NCBI GenBank assembly: GCA_945641355.1
Contig: CALZEQ010000010.1
Span: forward strand, 1-64,000
From: an uncultured Mediterranea sp.
GTDB taxonomy: Bacteria > Bacteroidota > Bacteroidia > Bacteroidales > Bacteroidaceae
DNA length: 64,000 bases
Direction of reading: 5' to 3'
A program made the position numbers and the translations under genes. Under the pieces are notes generated by a model. The model had not been told where the DNA came from, made no database searches, and saw only the letters and a program-made list of their open reading frames with translations. Positions 1 through 8,833 of this stretch are shown in pieces (position 1 is the stretch's first letter; the number at the start of each line of letters is the position of its first letter).

Positions 1-131
1 GAAGTCGTGTACGGAAATGCCTCCGTCACTCACAATAAACGAAGTGGTGGGATTGAAAGCTCTTTGAATCGTTTCAAGCCATCAGTGCGTTGTTCCGCAT
101 TGCTTTTGATTTCTATGGCAACTGTAGACAT
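1..131 (-). pseudogene. Decayed C-terminal tail of a probable AAA+ ATPase (DUF4143-like)
   Basis: Reading leftward from an ATG at 131 gives a 33-residue ORF beginning MSTVAIEIKSNAEQRTDG that stops at 30. A second frame stays open to the window edge and reads ETIQRAFNPTTSFIVSDGG. Joining the two frames near position 75 gives a continuous stretch resembling the end of DUF4143-type ATP-binding proteins, which carry an EIKS motif followed by a FIV-DGG motif. An in-frame TAG lies just upstream of the ATG. This suggests an eroded, frameshifted gene tail rather than an intact small gene. The rest lies outside the window, so the family call is weak. Confidence 0.35.
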
Positions 132-508
132 GTTCTATCTTTAAGCTTGCTCCTAATTAGCTGATATTCTGCTCTTTTATACATCGCATTACATTTTACG
201 CAGTAGATTGCGTATTTTTACGCACAGCAAAGATAATAGCTTATTTTTTAACTACGCACAAGGCAAAGGGTATGCTTTTTGTGTGATACGATGCGTGCGG
301 ATTGGGCAGACACGTAGGGCTACCCCTACCTGTAACTTGTAGCTGACAGATTGCACGAATAGATTCTTGTCCGTTTCTGTTGCTGTAGAAGCCTGACTTG
401 CTTTCCCTTATTGCCTCCGCAGGATGAATGGCAGGGGGAGTGCCCAACAGAGGCAATTCTCATATTCTGCGCCAATAGTGGTCTATTTTGCCTTTTTTTT
501 TTAAAACT
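132..508. other. Intergenic gap, no gene seen
   Basis: There is no convincing coding sequence here. Short ORFs on both strands lack a family resemblance and overlap one another. The stretch holds one imperfect palindrome (304-325) that belongs to a short repeat seen again near 35.65 kb, and it ends at the promoter of the NVEALA gene. Confidence 0.5.
304..325. repeat. Short extragenic palindrome, family A copy 1
   Basis: GGGCAGAC, then ACGTAG, then GGCTACCC forms an imperfect stem-loop with two mismatches. The core GGGCAGACAC-TAGG recurs at 35639-35662, where the stem is almost perfect. Confidence 0.45.
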
Positions 509-539
509 TTTGGATATTTCAGAAACGAGTCGTATATTG
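509..539 (+). promoter_or_regulatory. Candidate Bacteroides promoter for the NVEALA gene
   Basis: TTTG at 509-512, a 20-base spacer, then TATATTG at 533-539. This is one T short of the TAnnTTTG consensus. It lies about 60 bases upstream of the ATG at 602. Confidence 0.4.
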
Positions 540-601
540 CAGGCGAATCAGATTTGCATATATACGCATATAAATAAACGAATCTATAAACGAGTAGAAA
601 A

Positions 602-868
602 ATGAAGACGAAGGCTTTATTTGTGATTGTAATGCTGCTCATAGGCGCCGTTACATGCTTTAGTATCTCCATGAATGGGAGCAAAACTAAAATTAGTGAT
701 ATACAGCTTGCAAATATAGAAGCATTATCCAGTGTTGAGACGGGAGGTTCTATTCCATGTTTTAGTTCGGCAACGAGAAATTATAATCGAGCATACGTGG
801 ATTGTGGAAGTTGCACACGTATTGAGGGATGGAAAGGTACAGGAACAGAAGGTGTATGTAGAAAATAG
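602..868 (+). CDS. NVEALA-family exported peptide
   Basis: This small secreted protein of 88 residues belongs to the NVEALA family, whose function is not established. Residues 1-20 form a hydrophobic signal-type segment. The family motif appears as LANIEAL at 36-42, followed by GG at 48-49. The mature part carries four cysteines (53, 68, 71, 86), suggesting disulfide bonds after export. Its stop codon TAG directly abuts the ATG of the following propeller lipoprotein, so the two are probably translationally coupled. NVEALA peptides are commonly encoded next to BF3164-type lipoproteins in Bacteroides, which supports both calls. A signalling or precursor-peptide role is only inference. Confidence 0.8.
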   Translation: MKTKALFVIVMLLIGAVTCFSISMNGSKTKISDIQLANIEALSSVETGGSIPCFSSATRNYNRAYVDCGSCTRIEGWKGTGTEGVCRK

Positions 869-1927
869 ATGCTGAACGTGTTTGTGTGTCGCATTCAAAA
901 CTATTTGAAGTACATATTGATGTGCCTATGGGTATCTGCATGTCAATCTGGTGATGAGATGTGCCATTTCAAACTCTCTTCTTTCCCTGTCACCGATACA
1001 CTTGCAGGTAAAGCGGTACATTTGCCGATAGAGGAACCATACGTACCTGGTGCTTTGAAAACTGCAGGTGATGGCTATCTGGTGTATCTGTATGATGCCG
1101 ACTGTTTCCTTGTCTATGTGAATGACACATGGGAAGAAGCCTGTAGGGTGGCTCCAAAAGGTGAAGGCCCCGGTGAGGTTCTGGGGGTATCGGGGACGTT
1201 CGGACAACCGCTTGAAAAGGAAAACTGGCATTCAGTGTACGACCCCTATGCGTGCAAGTTATACGGATGGGACACCGTGGAGCGAGGTGCTTTGCATCAA
1301 GTAAAGGCTTTTCCGATGGATTGGGGCAAGTATGCGCCGGGAAATGTGATTCGCTTGTCGTCGGGAAAGTTTGTGGCCACTCGCGGAGACTTCCAATATG
1401 GTTTGGTCTGCTGCGGTGCTGAGGAACATCATGTACAAGAATGGACATCTGGAGAAGAAGTGGAGAAACTAAAAGGGGTTCGCTCGGCCTATACCTCTTT
1501 GCGTGATTTGAGTTACGATGTCGAGCATGAGGTGATGGCGGAAATTTATGGTTCTTGTCCGTTTGTCATTCTGCATGACACGGCCGGAACCGTCATACGT
1601 ACGCTGGCTTTTGACGATTATCCTTTGAAAACCTGGCGTGAGTACGAAGAGCCCCAAGAATGCTTTACCTCGGTATGTCTGACTTCCCGATACCTCTGGC
1701 TGCTATATGGTGACACTTCGCAGAGCGGTCAAGGTCATGTATTCGTTCTGCAGCATGATGGCACTCCGGTTGCCGATTTGCTCATTCATCCGGCTTCTAC
1801 AATGGCTGTTGATACCCGAAGGGGGGTGATCATAACCGTTCATCCCGACCGGGAGGAACACGCTATCATGGCCTATCCGATTCCGGCATTCCTATGCGAC
1901 TCACATACAACATCGGTATGTCGCTAA
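869..1927 (+). CDS. BF3164-family lipoprotein, predicted 6-bladed beta-propeller
   Basis: This protein of 352 residues has an N-terminal lipoprotein signal ending in a VSAC lipobox (lipidated Cys 25). It is therefore predicted to be anchored in a membrane on the periplasmic or surface side. The rest resembles TolB-like propeller proteins of the BF3164 family, with recurring blade-like segments such as the one around GEGPGEV. These proteins are found beside NVEALA peptides, as here. The start at 869 follows the upstream stop with no gap. A role in sensing or binding the partner peptide is plausible but unproven. There is no recognisable catalytic motif. Confidence 0.72.
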   Translation: MLNVFVCRIQNYLKYILMCLWVSACQSGDEMCHFKLSSFPVTDTLAGKAVHLPIEEPYVPGALKTAGDGYLVYLYDADCFLVYVNDTWEEACRVAPKGEGPGEVLGVSGTFGQPLEKENWHSVYDPYACKLYGWDTVERGALHQVKAFPMDWGKYAPGNVIRLSSGKFVATRGDFQYGLVCCGAEEHHVQEWTSGEEVEKLKGVRSAYTSLRDLSYDVEHEVMAEIYGSCPFVILHDTAGTVIRTLAFDDYPLKTWREYEEPQECFTSVCLTSRYLWLLYGDTSQSGQGHVFVLQHDGTPVADLLIHPASTMAVDTRRGVIITVHPDREEHAIMAYPIPAFLCDSHTTSVCR

Positions 1928-1950
1928 TCCCTCCTCTCAGCAGAGAGCCG

Positions 1951-1982
1951 TTTGCAGATTCGGAGTTTTGTGCTTACCTTTG
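1951..1982 (+). promoter_or_regulatory. Promoter of the HAD phosphatase gene
   Basis: TTTG at 1951-1954, 20 bases, then TACCTTTG at 1975-1982 match the Bacteroides housekeeping consensus. Transcription would start near 1990, leaving a GC-rich leader of about 80 bases before the ATG at 2070. Confidence 0.7.
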
Positions 1983-2069
1983 CACCCGTTATATAATGAC
2001 GGGGTGCGGTACCGCAGGCTTGCTCCTTGGCAGGAAGGCGTGTCCGCCCCCCGAAACAACAACGAGACA

Positions 2070-2720
2070 ATGATGAAACCAACGGGAAAAGTGGCCGCGC
2101 TGTTCGACTTTGACGGCGTGGTGATGGATACAGAGACGCAGTACAGCCGCTTCTGGCACGGCATCGGAAAGGAGTACCTGGGCATGGATGATCTGGAGGG
2201 ACGCATCAAGGGCCAGACATTGACCTACATCTATGACACCTTCTTCTCGGAGGTGCGCGAGAAGCAGGCGGAGATAACGGAACGGCTGAACCGCTTCGAG
2301 CAGGAGATGGAGTACGACTTCCTGCCCGGCGTGGTGCCGTTTGTAGAAGAGCTGCGCCGGCAGGACGTGGGGACGGCGGTGGTGACCAGCTCGAACGAGG
2401 CGAAGATGGCAGCGGTCTACCGCGTACATCCCGAGCTGAAGCAGCTGTTCGGCCACATCCTGACGGCCGAGATGTTTGCGGCCTCCAAACCGGCCCCCGA
2501 CTGCTTCCTGCTGGGTATGAAGGTGCTGGGAACGACACCCGACACGACCTATGTGTTTGAGGACTCCTTCAACGGGCTGAAGGCCGGCATGGCCTCCGGA
2601 GCCACCGTCATCGGGCTGGCCACCACCAATCCACGCGAACAGATTGTGCCGCTGTGCCACTATGTGATGGACGATTTTCGTGGCTTCACGTACGATAAAA
2701 TGCTGCGCGTGTACAAGTAA
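2070..2720 (+). CDS. HAD-superfamily hydrolase, beta-phosphoglucomutase/phosphatase type
   Basis: A cytoplasmic phosphatase or phosphomutase of 216 residues. Motif I is FDFDGVVMD near the N-terminus, with the nucleophile and acid aspartates. Motif II is the TSS in VVTSSNE, motif III the lysine in ASKPAPD, and motif IV the EDSFNG segment. A helical cap (subclass I) lies between motifs I and II. The start is one of two adjacent ATGs (2070, 2073); the longer upstream frame would begin before the promoter's start point. The substrate cannot be told from sequence. The gene precedes panB but has its own promoter, as does panB. Confidence 0.85.
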   Translation: MMKPTGKVAALFDFDGVVMDTETQYSRFWHGIGKEYLGMDDLEGRIKGQTLTYIYDTFFSEVREKQAEITERLNRFEQEMEYDFLPGVVPFVEELRRQDVGTAVVTSSNEAKMAAVYRVHPELKQLFGHILTAEMFAASKPAPDCFLLGMKVLGTTPDTTYVFEDSFNGLKAGMASGATVIGLATTNPREQIVPLCHYVMDDFRGFTYDKMLRVYK

Positions 2721-2733
2721 TCGGAAAAAGCAC

Positions 2734-2741
2734 TACCTTTG
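2734..2741 (+). promoter_or_regulatory. Promoter -7 element of panB
   Basis: TACCTTTG lies 79 bases upstream of the panB start. No clear TTTG -33 box is seen. Confidence 0.5.
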
Positions 2742-2819
2742 CGGCGCAAAAAGGGAGGGGGAGACGCTCCTCCTCTCTGTGCGCAGTATAACTTAACCAA
2801 TCGTAATAAGGTAGAGAAT

Positions 2820-3641
2820 ATGGCAGGATACATTTCAGATGACACGCGGAAAGTGACGACGCATCGCCTGATAGAGATGAAGCAGCGAGGCGAAAAAATA
2901 TCCATGTTGACATCTTATGACTACACCATGGCGCAGATTGTAGACGGCGCCGGGGTGGATGTGATACTGGTAGGCGACTCGGCCTCCAATGTGATGGCCG
3001 GCAACACGACGACACTGCCCATCACGCTGGACCAGATGATTTATCACGGAAAAAGTGTGGTGCGCGGCGTGAAGCGTGCCATGGTGATAGTGGACATGCC
3101 CTTCGGCTCGTATCAGGGCAACGAACTGGAGGGGCTGGCTTCGGCCATCCGCATCATGAAGGAGAGCCATGCCGACGCCTTGAAGCTGGAGGGAGGCGAA
3201 GAGGTGATAGGGACGGTAAAGCGCATCCTGAGTGCCGGAATACCCGTCATGGGACATCTGGGCCTGATGCCGCAGTCCATCAACAAGTATGGTACCTATA
3301 CGGTGCGTGCCAAGGACGAGGCGGAGGCCGAAAAGCTGGTGCGCGACGCCCACCTGCTGGAGGATGCCGGCTGCTTTGCACTGGTGCTGGAGAAGATTCC
3401 GGCAGCTTTGGCCGAACGGGTGGCACGCGAACTGACCATCCCCATCATAGGTATAGGTGCCGGTGGCGGGGTGGACGGACAGGTGCTGGTGGCACAGGAC
3501 ATGCTGGGCATGAACAACGGGTTCCGTCCCCGCTTCCTGCGTCGCTATGCTGACCTGCATACGGCGATGACGGATGCCATCAGCCGCTATGTGTCGGATG
3601 TGAAGAACTTGGATTTCCCGAATGAAAAGGAACAGTACTGA
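2820..3641 (+). CDS. panB: 3-methyl-2-oxobutanoate hydroxymethyltransferase (ketopantoate hydroxymethyltransferase)
   Basis: PanB transfers a hydroxymethyl group from methylene-tetrahydrofolate to alpha-ketoisovalerate, the first committed step of pantothenate and CoA synthesis, in the cytoplasm. At 273 residues it matches the family length. Diagnostic stretches are [21 protein letters not shown] (Mg-binding Asp and Ser), the KLEGG loop, the GHLGLMPQS segment and [12 protein letters not shown]. The ATG at 2820 gives the usual [13 protein letters not shown] start; the frame upstream has no ATG and covers the promoter. The MFS gene begins inside its last 20 bases. Confidence 0.95.
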   Translation: MAGYISDDTRKVTTHRLIEMKQRGEKISMLTSYDYTMAQIVDGAGVDVILVGDSASNVMAGNTTTLPITLDQMIYHGKSVVRGVKRAMVIVDMPFGSYQGNELEGLASAIRIMKESHADALKLEGGEEVIGTVKRILSAGIPVMGHLGLMPQSINKYGTYTVRAKDEAEAEKLVRDAHLLEDAGCFALVLEKIPAALAERVARELTIPIIGIGAGGGVDGQVLVAQDMLGMNNGFRPRFLRRYADLHTAMTDAISRYVSDVKNLDFPNEKEQY

Positions 3642-4599
3642 CAAACTTATGACGCTGAATTATTGGCGGATATGCATCGCAAATGCGCTGCTGTTTCTGT
3701 CCGTCTATATGTTGTTCCCGTTGATTCCGTTCGCTATGGGGAATCGTCTGGACATGCCGGTAGCGGAAGCCGCATATATCTTTCCGGCTTTTGCGGCAGG
3801 CATGTTTGCCGTAGGCCCCTTCCATGCCTATCTGGGCGATGAGTACAAGCGGAAACATGTGCTGCTGTGGGCCATGCTGGCGTGGGTGGCAGCTACTCTG
3901 GCCACTGCTTTTGCCGATGAGTACCTGCACTTTCTGCTGCTGGCATTGGTGCAGGGAGGCGCTTTCGGCACGGCTGCCACAGCCGGCATCACGGTGGCCA
4001 TCGACATCACCACCTCGGCGCGGCGCAGTGCGGGCAATCTGGTCTATGCGTGGGCTTCCCGCCTGGGTATGCTGATAGGGGCAGGTGCCGGCGTGTGGCT
4101 GTTCGAGGTGTACGGATTCCGTACCTTGCTCTATCTGGCTGCGGCGGTGGGGCTTTGCGCCATGCTGTTTGCCATGAGGGTCTATGTGGCCTTCCGTGCT
4201 CCCATAGGGATGACGTTGCTGAACATCGACCGCTTTGTGTTGCCGCGTGCCTGGTTGCCGGCTTTCAATGTGGTGCTGATAGCCTTCGTGCCGGGCGTGC
4301 TGCTGCCTCTGCTGCTGATGGGCGACTTGTGGCCGGTGCTGGCTTTGGGCCTCCTTGCCATACTGACGCTGCCCTTCACGCGGATGTTTGTCAAGCTGTC
4401 GCACCATTGTCAGCGAGGTACGGCGAACACCACGTGCCAGCTGGCCACCGACGTGGGGGTGATGGCCGGCATGACGGTGGCCTGCAGGCTGACGGCCGTG
4501 TCGCAAATGCACTATGCCGCTTCGTCGGCAGCCATCTGTGCATTGTTGCTATTTGTATTGATTACCTATTCTTATTATAAGCGCAAGCGGGTAAGGTAG
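3622..4599 (+). CDS. Short MFS-type membrane transporter
   Basis: A 325-residue, very hydrophobic protein with about ten predicted membrane segments, fewer than the twelve of a typical MFS carrier. The loop after segment 2 contains [12 protein letters not shown], a version of the MFS motif A (GxLaDrxGrkr). The substrate is unknown. It overlaps panB by 20 bases if the ATG at 3622 is used. A second ATG at 3649, eight bases after the panB stop, is equally possible. The 3' end overlaps the convergent diacylglycerol kinase gene by 25 bases. The position after panB might suggest linked transcription. Confidence 0.65.
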   Translation: MKRNSTDKLMTLNYWRICIANALLFLSVYMLFPLIPFAMGNRLDMPVAEAAYIFPAFAAGMFAVGPFHAYLGDEYKRKHVLLWAMLAWVAATLATAFADEYLHFLLLALVQGGAFGTAATAGITVAIDITTSARRSAGNLVYAWASRLGMLIGAGAGVWLFEVYGFRTLLYLAAAVGLCAMLFAMRVYVAFRAPIGMTLLNIDRFVLPRAWLPAFNVVLIAFVPGVLLPLLLMGDLWPVLALGLLAILTLPFTRMFVKLSHHCQRGTANTTCQLATDVGVMAGMTVACRLTAVSQMHYAASSAAICALLLFVLITYSYYKRKRVR

Positions 4600-4946
4600 G
4601 GGATAAAGATAATCAGTCCGATGATTGCCGCCGTAGCAGCACATACCAGCACTGCCCCGGCGGCAATGTCTTTTACCCGCCCGGCCAAGGGGTGACGTTG
4701 GGGGGAGACCAGATTGACCAGCTGCTCGATGGCGCTGTTGAAGAGCTCGGCTGCAATCACCAGACCGATGCAGAGGATGACCAGCATCCACTCGGTACGG
4801 GTGATACCTGCGAGGAACCCTGCTGCTACCACTGTGGGCGTAGCCAGCAGATGGAAGGAGAGGTTCTGCTCCTTGCCTATGCAGCTGCGGATGCCTTTCC
4901 AGGCATATCCGAAGCTGCGTAGCTGTTTCTTGTAGTCGTAGTGCAT
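4575..4946 (-). CDS. dgkA: Diacylglycerol kinase / undecaprenol kinase family protein
   Basis: A 123-residue integral membrane lipid kinase that phosphorylates diacylglycerol or undecaprenol with ATP, returning the lipid to phospholipid or cell-wall carrier pools. Signatures are EQNLSFHLL near residue 27, AELFNSAIEQLVN (the catalytic Glu region) near 65-78, and KDIAAGAVLV near 91, with three membrane helices. The ATG at 4946 gives the standard MHYDYKKQL start. It lies 26 bases after the relA stop on the same strand and is probably cotranscribed with relA. It overlaps the end of the MFS gene tail-to-tail. Confidence 0.88.
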   Translation of the reverse strand: MHYDYKKQLRSFGYAWKGIRSCIGKEQNLSFHLLATPTVVAAGFLAGITRTEWMLVILCIGLVIAAELFNSAIEQLVNLVSPQRHPLAGRVKDIAAGAVLVCAATAAIIGLIIFIPYLTRLRL

Positions 4947-4972
4947 GGCTCTGAGTGTGAGTTTTTTCGGTT

Positions 4973-7195
4973 TCAGTTTCTGCTTATCTGCTTCACGCCT
5001 TTTACGGTCCGCAGCTTCTTGATGAGTGCCTCTAAGTGGCCCGTGTCTCCCACCATGATGGTCAGGGTGCCCGAGAAGAGCCCGTCGTGCGAGTCGATGC
5101 CGATGCTGCGCAGCAAGATGCCCGTCTCTTTGGAGATGATGGAGGTGATGTTGGTGACGATGCCAATGTCGTCGTGACCTACCACCCGCAGTGTAATGGG
5201 GTATTGGGTGCCTTGCGACTTGCCCGCCCAACGTGCCTTGACGATGCGATAGCCGAAGCGTGCGCGCAGGTCGCTGGCGTTGGGACAGTCGCACCGATGT
5301 ATCTTGATGCCGCCCGACACGGTGACGAATCCGAAGACATCATCTCCGTAGATGGGGTTGCAGCAGCGGGCCAGGGTGAAGTCGATACCCTTCAGGTTCT
5401 GGTCGATGACGAGCACATCCTCTTTGGTGCTCCCCTCCTCCTTGCCCGATAGCGTGTTCTGCAGGTTATAGCTTTCGGCACTTCGGTAGACAACCTCATC
5501 GTGCATCTCACTCTCCCGCTTCAGCTCCTGATACTTGTCGATGATGCTGTTGGCATCCAGCGTCTCGTCGGCGATGGCCCGATAGAAATCGGTAATCACC
5601 TTGTAGCCCATCCGCTTGATGAGGCGCATCATGAGGCTCTCGTCGTAGTCGATCTTCCGGTTCTTGAACTTCCGTTCCAGCGTCTCTTTGGCAAAGGCGT
5701 GTTGCCGTGATGCCATCTCCTTCAGCGCCTGCCGTATCTTGGTACGGGCCTTGGAGGTGGTGACGATGTTCAGCCAGTCTTGCTTGGGCGTCTGGGTGGT
5801 GGAGGTCATTATCTCTACCTGGTCGCCGCTCTGCAGCACTTGGCGCAGCTGCACGTTACGGCCGTTCACTTTGGCTCCGATACATTTGCACCCCAGCTTG
5901 CTGTGGATGTGGAAGGCGAAGTCCAGCACCGTGGAACCCTTGGCCAGCTTGAAGAGGTCGCCTTTCGGCGTGAAGACGAACACCTCGTCTTCGTAGAGGT
6001 CCAGCTTGAACTGGTCCATGGTTTCCAGGCCGCTGCTGTCTGAGCTCTCCAATGCCTCGCGGACGGAAGTCAGCCATTCGTCCAGCCCCGATTCGCCCTT
6101 CACGCCCTTGTATCGCCAGTGGGCAGCCAGTCCCCGCTCGGCTATCTCGTCCATGCGCTCGGTGCGTATCTGCACTTCCACCCATTTCCCTTCAGGCCCC
6201 ATCACGGTAATGTGCAGCGACTCGTAGCCGTTGCTTTTCGGCACGGAGAGCCAGTCGCGCAACCGTTTGGGATTGGGCTGGTACATGTCGGTCACGATGG
6301 AGTAGGCTTGCCAGCACTCCAGCTTCTCCTTGTCGAGCGGTGACTCCAGAATGACGCGGATGGCAAAGAGGTCGTACACGCCTTCAAAGGGGCACTTCTG
6401 CTTCTTCATCTTCTGATAGATGGAGTGGATGGACTTGGTGCGCCCTTTGATGTGGAACCTCAGGCCGGCCTCTTCCAGCTTCTTCTGTACAGGGGTGATG
6501 AAGGAGGCGATGTATTTGTCGCGCGAGGCTTTGGTCTCGTTCAGCTTCTCCTTGATATGGTAATATACGTCGTGCTCGGTGTACTTCAAGGAGAGGTCTT
6601 CCAACTCCGACTTCAGCTTGTAGAGGCCCAGCTTGTGCGCCAAGGGAGCATACAGGTAGGCCGCTTCGTTGGACACCTGCCGGCGGGCTTCGTCGTTGGC
6701 CGCATCCTTGATTTGCCGCATCACGTTGACACGGTCGGCAATCATGATGAGGATGACGCGCATGTCCTCGGCAAAGGTGAGCAGCAGGTTGCGGAAATTC
6801 TCGGATTCGATGGTCGGACTCTTGGTATAGAGGTCGTGGACCCGAATCAGGCCGCGGATGATGCCGGCTACGTCTTCACCAAAGTCCGCTTGCACCTGCT
6901 CGGTGGTACAGGCACCGCACCGCACGGAGTCGTGCAGCATCAGCCCGAGGATGGATGCCCGCCGCATACCAATCTCTTCGGCTACGATGACGGCTGTCTG
7001 CATATCCTTGATGACAGGGTTCAGACCGAACAGGTCCCGTTGTACGCGGTTGTTCTGTATGGTATTGATGAGATAGGTCTTCAGCTTCTTGCAATCTCCC
7101 TTTTGCAATGTTTCGCCCGAAAGTTGAAGCAATTTCCGATACAGCGAAAAGAGCAAGGCCTTCTCATTTGTAGTGAAAAATTCATCTGTTTCCAT
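4973..7195 (-). CDS. relA: RelA/SpoT-family (p)ppGpp synthetase with degenerate hydrolase domain
   Basis: A long RSH enzyme of 740 residues that makes the stringent-response alarmone (p)ppGpp. Domain order is an HD-like hydrolase domain (about 20-200), synthetase (about 220-380, with VYDLFAIRV and the KSNGYESLH and VEVQIRT motifs), TGS (about 400-460, EVFVFTPKGD), helical region, Zn-finger-like segment (ARCCNPIYGDD) and a C-terminal ACT domain. In the HD part the HDxxED motif reads LHDSVRCG, lacking the ED pair, so hydrolase activity is probably lost and the protein is a RelA-type synthetase. The start METDEFF is chosen because a TACCTTTG promoter element lies 24 bases upstream, inside the longer alternative frame. 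Confidence 0.9.
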   Translation of the reverse strand: METDEFFTTNEKALLFSLYRKLLQLSGETLQKGDCKKLKTYLINTIQNNRVQRDLFGLNPVIKDMQTAVIVAEEIGMRRASILGLMLHDSVRCGACTTEQVQADFGEDVAGIIRGLIRVHDLYTKSPTIESENFRNLLLTFAEDMRVILIMIADRVNVMRQIKDAANDEARRQVSNEAAYLYAPLAHKLGLYKLKSELEDLSLKYTEHDVYYHIKEKLNETKASRDKYIASFITPVQKKLEEAGLRFHIKGRTKSIHSIYQKMKKQKCPFEGVYDLFAIRVILESPLDKEKLECWQAYSIVTDMYQPNPKRLRDWLSVPKSNGYESLHITVMGPEGKWVEVQIRTERMDEIAERGLAAHWRYKGVKGESGLDEWLTSVREALESSDSSGLETMDQFKLDLYEDEVFVFTPKGDLFKLAKGSTVLDFAFHIHSKLGCKCIGAKVNGRNVQLRQVLQSGDQVEIMTSTTQTPKQDWLNIVTTSKARTKIRQALKEMASRQHAFAKETLERKFKNRKIDYDESLMMRLIKRMGYKVITDFYRAIADETLDANSIIDKYQELKRESEMHDEVVYRSAESYNLQNTLSGKEEGSTKEDVLVIDQNLKGIDFTLARCCNPIYGDDVFGFVTVSGGIKIHRCDCPNASDLRARFGYRIVKARWAGKSQGTQYPITLRVVGHDDIGIVTNITSIISKETGILLRSIGIDSHDGLFSGTLTIMVGDTGHLEALIKKLRTVKGVKQISRN

Positions 7196-7219
7196 GACTG
7201 TCTCTTTTTTTTTCTGCAC

Positions 7220-7227
7220 CAAAGGTA
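7220..7227 (-). promoter_or_regulatory. Promoter -7 element of relA
   Basis: TACCTTTG on the minus strand lies 24 bases before the ATG at 7195. It sits inside the longer possible relA reading frame and so decides the start codon. Confidence 0.55.
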
Positions 7228-7243
7228 GTTTTTTTCTTCTTTT

Positions 7244-7277
7244 TTTGAATGAGAGTTCCGCTTTTTTTGTATTTTTG
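7244..7277 (+). promoter_or_regulatory. Promoter of the DUF4301 gene
   Basis: TTTG at 7244-7247 and TATTTTTG at 7270-7277, spacer 22 bases. It lies 26 bases upstream of the ATG at 7304 and back-to-back with the relA promoter. Confidence 0.5.
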
Positions 7278-7303
7278 GGCATGAATTAATAAAAGTGGAT
7301 AGT

Positions 7304-8821
7304 ATGATAACACCCCAAGACAAAGAGTTGCTTGCTAAGAAAGGCATCTCAGAAGAACAGATTGCCAATCAGTTGGCTTGTTTTGAAAAAGGTTTCCCCT
7401 ATTTGAAGTTGTATGCTGCCGCTTCGGTGGACAAGGGCATATTGGCTCCCGGTGCAGATGAACAGAAGAAATACCTTGATGCATGGGAGGCGTACACACA
7501 GACGGATAAGGTCGTGGTTAAGTTTGTACCCGCATCGGGTGCTGCCAGCCGCATGTTCAAGAATCTGTTTGAGTTTTTAGGAGCCGACTACGACGCTCCG
7601 CAGAACGCTTTTGAAAAGACATTCTTTGATCACATCACACGGTTTGCTTTCTATGACGACTTGAATGCGGCTTGTCAGAAGAATACGGGCCTCGACATCC
7701 CCGCCCTGATGGACGGCGGTCGTTACAAGGAAGTGGTAGCTGCACTGCTCGAAGCAGCCGGGCTGAACTATGGAGCCTTGCCCAAGGGCTTGCTGAAATT
7801 CCATCGGTACGATGACGGCAGCAGAACGCCCCTGGAGGAACATCTGGTGGAAGGAGCCCTCTATGCAGCCAATCGGAGCGGAAAGGTGAATGTACACTTT
7901 ACCGTATCACCTGAACACAGGGCGCTGTTCATGGCATTGGTCGACGAAAAGGCTGCGGCATACGCCAAAAAGTATGGGGTGGAATACAATATCACCTTCT
8001 CTGAACAGAAACCCAGTACCGATACCGTCGCTGCAGACATGGAGAACAAACCGTTCCGTGACAATGGCAAGCTGCTGTTCCGTCCGGGTGGCCATGGCGC
8101 ACTGATTGAGAATCTGAACGACTTGGATGCAGATATCATCTTCATCAAGAACATCGACAATGTGGTGCCCGATAAGCTGAAGGGGGATACCGTATTGTAT
8201 AAGAAGCTGATTGCCGGCGTACTGGTTGCCTTGCAGCAGAAGGCATTCGCGTACCTGCAACTGCTTGACAGCGGTAAATATACCCGTGAACAGGTGCTGG
8301 AAATCCTGCAGTTCCTGCAGAAACAGCTCTATTGCAAGAATCCCGAAACAAAGAACCTGGAGGATGCGGAACTGGTGATTTATCTGAAGAACAAGTTGAA
8401 CCGTCCGATGCGCGTCTGCGGTATGGTGAAGAACGTCGGCGAACCGGGTGGTGGCCCGTTCCTGGCATACAACAGCGACGGAACCGTCTCTCTGCAGATA
8501 TTGGAAAGCTCGCAGATTGACATGAAGGATGCAGAGAAGAAGGAAATGTTTGAGAAAGGTACGCACTTCAATCCGGTGGATTTGGTTTGTGCAGTGCGGG
8601 ATTACAAAGGACATAAGTTTGACCTGGTGAAGTATGTGGACAAGGAGACCGGCTTCATTTCGTACAAGTCGAAGAACGGCAAGGAACTGAAGGCACTGGA
8701 ACTGCCCGGCCTGTGGAACGGTGCCATGAGCGACTGGAATACGGTGTTTGTTGAAGTACCTCTCACCACTTTCAATCCGGTGAAGACTGTAAACGATTTG
8801 TTGAGAGAACAACATCAATAA
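7304..8821 (+). CDS. DUF4301 family protein
   Basis: A 505-residue cytoplasmic protein typical of Bacteroidota, recognised as DUF4301 by the start MITPQDKELLAKKG and the conserved block VKFVPASGAASRMFKNL near residues 72-88. No function has been proven. The SGAASRMF glycine-rich segment followed by an FRPGGHGALIEN segment recalls nucleotidyltransferase-like sugar-nucleotide enzymes, but this is only a resemblance. A GTG nine bases upstream is possible; the ATG at 7304 is preferred. It is divergent from relA and monocistronic, being followed by a perfect hairpin. Confidence 0.82.
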   Translation: MITPQDKELLAKKGISEEQIANQLACFEKGFPYLKLYAAASVDKGILAPGADEQKKYLDAWEAYTQTDKVVVKFVPASGAASRMFKNLFEFLGADYDAPQNAFEKTFFDHITRFAFYDDLNAACQKNTGLDIPALMDGGRYKEVVAALLEAAGLNYGALPKGLLKFHRYDDGSRTPLEEHLVEGALYAANRSGKVNVHFTVSPEHRALFMALVDEKAAAYAKKYGVEYNITFSEQKPSTDTVAADMENKPFRDNGKLLFRPGGHGALIENLNDLDADIIFIKNIDNVVPDKLKGDTVLYKKLIAGVLVALQQKAFAYLQLLDSGKYTREQVLEILQFLQKQLYCKNPETKNLEDAELVIYLKNKLNRPMRVCGMVKNVGEPGGGPFLAYNSDGTVSLQILESSQIDMKDAEKKEMFEKGTHFNPVDLVCAVRDYKGHKFDLVKYVDKETGFISYKSKNGKELKALELPGLWNGAMSDWNTVFVEVPLTTFNPVKTVNDLLREQHQ

Positions 8822-8833
8822 GTAGGCGGGTAG

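Noticed and set aside
241..605. Short overlapping ORFs on both strands before the NVEALA gene
   Set aside because: No recognisable family, no plausible start context, and they overlap each other and the promoter.
3580..4512. 310-codon minus-strand ORF opposite the MFS gene
   Set aside because: Histidine- and glutamine-rich shadow of the plus-strand membrane protein.
6425..7228. 267-codon plus-strand ORF inside relA
   Set aside because: Antisense shadow; relA is unambiguous by domains.
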